A stretch of DNA of 44,824 nt. Origin: Mesorhizobium tianshanense (lineage in GTDB: Bacteria; Pseudomonadota; Alphaproteobacteria; Rhizobiales; Rhizobiaceae). The notes under the pieces were generated by a model that worked only from the letters and a program-made list of their open reading frames with translations, ran no database searches and was not told where the DNA came from. Shown piece by piece: positions 43,927 to 44,824 of the stretch; position 1 is the stretch's first letter; every line of letters begins with the position of its first letter. The stretch covers positions 1-44,824 of the forward strand of contig NZ_VLKT01000055.1 in assembly GCF_007830515.1 (NCBI RefSeq), given 5' to 3'. The position numbers and the translations under genes are program-made.

Positions 43927-44505
43927 ATGGCCAATGAGCTTCGATTCAAAACGGCGCGGGATCTTTTCATGGCCTGCCCCGCTGTCTCCAGGCACATGGT
44001 GGCACTTCCGACCGAACAGCCCTCAATCGAATTTTGCCGCGCCCTCCTTGCCGGGCGGGTGCCCGAGGATGCGGTCACATTCTGTGCCTATCTGCTTCCC
44101 GAACGGGCCGCGGTGTGGTGGGCCCATGAGTGCCTGCACCACCTGACCGATCTGCTCGACAGCAGGGACCAGGAGTTGCTCGCGCTTGTTCGTGATTGGG
44201 TCAGCGAACCGGACAGTCCTCATCATAGCGCGGCAGTAAGCAACGCCGCTGCAATGCCGCCGGCAACGCCGGCCGCCTGGATTGCCCTGGCTGCGGGACT
44301 GCGCGCCAACGGTTCGGCCATGGATGCATCAGCGTTATCGGCCTCGCAGCCATTACCTGCCGCCCACGCTGTCAGTGCGGGGGTTCTGGCCGGACTGGCA
44401 CGTGTTGCACTAGCGGACCGCTTTTCGGTGCTTTGCGCGTTTGTCGAAATGGGCATCCAGATGGCAGAGATCGAGGCGCTGAGCCAGTCAGCGGACGCGT
44501 ACTAG
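43927..44505 (+). CDS. DUF6931 family protein, C-terminus at IS boundary
   Basis: This protein of about 192 aa has the DUF6931 pattern: ARDLFMACPAVS near the start, EDAVTFCAYLLPERAAVWWA and then a helical Ala-rich half with AAWIALAAGL. DUF6931 proteins occur in T6SS loci of proteobacteria; their function is unknown. The ATG at 43927 fits the family start; a GTG at 43918 and a TTG at 43798 are alternatives without good ribosome sites. The stop codon TAG (44503-44505) overlaps the end of the IS630 transposase gene, so the last residues may come from, or be cut by, the IS insertion. Confidence 0.7.
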   Translation: MANELRFKTARDLFMACPAVSRHMVALPTEQPSIEFCRALLAGRVPEDAVTFCAYLLPERAAVWWAHECLHHLTDLLDSRDQELLALVRDWVSEPDSPHHSAAVSNAAAMPPATPAAWIALAAGLRANGSAMDASALSASQPLPAAHAVSAGVLAGLARVALADRFSVLCAFVEMGIQMAEIEALSQSADAY

Positions 44506-44824
44506 TGGATTGATTCCAACGTTTGGAACCCTCGGTTTCGGGCGGCGATGATGTCGTCGGGATCGGCTCTCCAGACGAATGGCTTGGGGCTGTCGGCATT
44601 GTATTCGCGAACGAAGCGGTTGATGGCTGCCTGGAGATCGACGACGGAGTGGAAGACGCCGTGCTTGAGCCTGCGCCGGGTGAGTTTGGCGAAGAATCCC
44701 TCGACGGCGTTGAGCCAGGAGCAGGAGGTCGGCGTGAAGTGGAAGGTCCAGCGCGGATGGCGCGCGAGCCAGGCGCGGACCTTGTCCTTCTTGTGTGCGG
44801 CGTAGTTGTCGAGGATGACGTGGA
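44502..44824 (-). CDS. IS630-like transposase, C-terminal part (cut by window edge)
   Basis: The reverse strand encodes 106 residues plus a stop (TAG at 44504-44502) of an IS630-family DDE transposase: HVILDNYAAHKKDKV, RWTFHFTPTSCSWLNAVEGF (with the final catalytic Glu) and LKHGVFHSVVDLQAAINRF. The start lies outside the window. The palindrome TTCCAA-CGT-TTGGAA (44516-44530) close to the stop probably belongs to the IS terminal repeat. The frame is intact over the visible part. Confidence 0.9.
   Translation of the reverse strand, partial: HVILDNYAAHKKDKVRAWLARHPRWTFHFTPTSCSWLNAVEGFFAKLTRRRLKHGVFHSVVDLQAAINRFVREYNADSPKPFVWRADPDDIIAARNRGFQTLESIH

Overview
The window is a GC-rich chromosomal or island segment of an alphaproteobacterium. 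Gene content and protein style (a rhizobial imp-type type VI secretion locus with TIGR02270, DUF6484, DUF6931 and DUF1036 neighbours, and IS elements typical of rhizobia) point to the Rhizobiales, most probably Mesorhizobium or a close relative. The genus is an inference, because there is no rRNA or housekeeping marker here. Almost the whole window is one type VI secretion system (T6SS) locus, bounded on the left by the 5' part of an IS1182-like transposase gene and on the right by the 3' part of an IS630-like transposase gene.

Layout. (a) 1-417: left IS. (b) 418-3228, minus strand: tssH/clpV, divergent from the main operon. (c) 3562-19648, plus strand: tssA-tssB-tssC-hcp-tssE-tssF-tssG-tagH1-tssJ-tssK-tssL1-tssM1-tagF, tightly packed with many start/stop overlaps. 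(d) 19767-24284, plus strand: an effector cassette made of a DUF2169 adaptor, a ketoacyl-synthase-fold protein that has lost its catalytic triad, a PAAR-like (DUF4150) protein with an HNH-like toxin tail, and two immunity-type genes (SMI1/KNR4 and type VI immunity/DUF3396-like). (e) 24326-28179, minus strand: vgrG-DUF6484-TIGR02270. (f) 28382-41302, plus strand: a second FHA protein (tagH2), a second tssL/tssM pair, the phosphatase/kinase pair pppA-ppkA, a DUF1036 protein, and a membrane protein joining an M23 endopeptidase to a lytic transglycosylase-like domain. (g) 41521-44505: a caspase-like peptidase, an OmpA-family protein (minus) and a DUF6931 protein. (h) 44502-44824: right IS.

How it works together. 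All 13 core T6SS components (TssA to TssM) are present and look intact. TssBC form the sheath, Hcp the tube, VgrG plus the PAAR-like protein the tip, TssEFGK the baseplate, TssJLM the envelope complex, and TssH recycles the sheath. PpkA, PppA, the FHA proteins and TagF form a threonine-phosphorylation switch. Both TssL proteins carry an early Asp-Asp-Pro-Phe-Gly then Thr-x-Ile-Arg motif that is a plausible kinase target. The M23/transglycosylase protein could open peptidoglycan for the envelope complex.

The most interesting parts are the dead-enzyme ketoacyl-synthase protein coupled by start/stop overlaps to the adaptor and the toxin; the second TssL-TssM-FHA set without a second TssJ or TssK; a DUF6484 protein that resembles a miniature VgrG spike; the peptidoglycan hydrolase fusion; and the caspase-like gene with its own promoter. 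No tRNA, rRNA, CRISPR array or prophage was seen.
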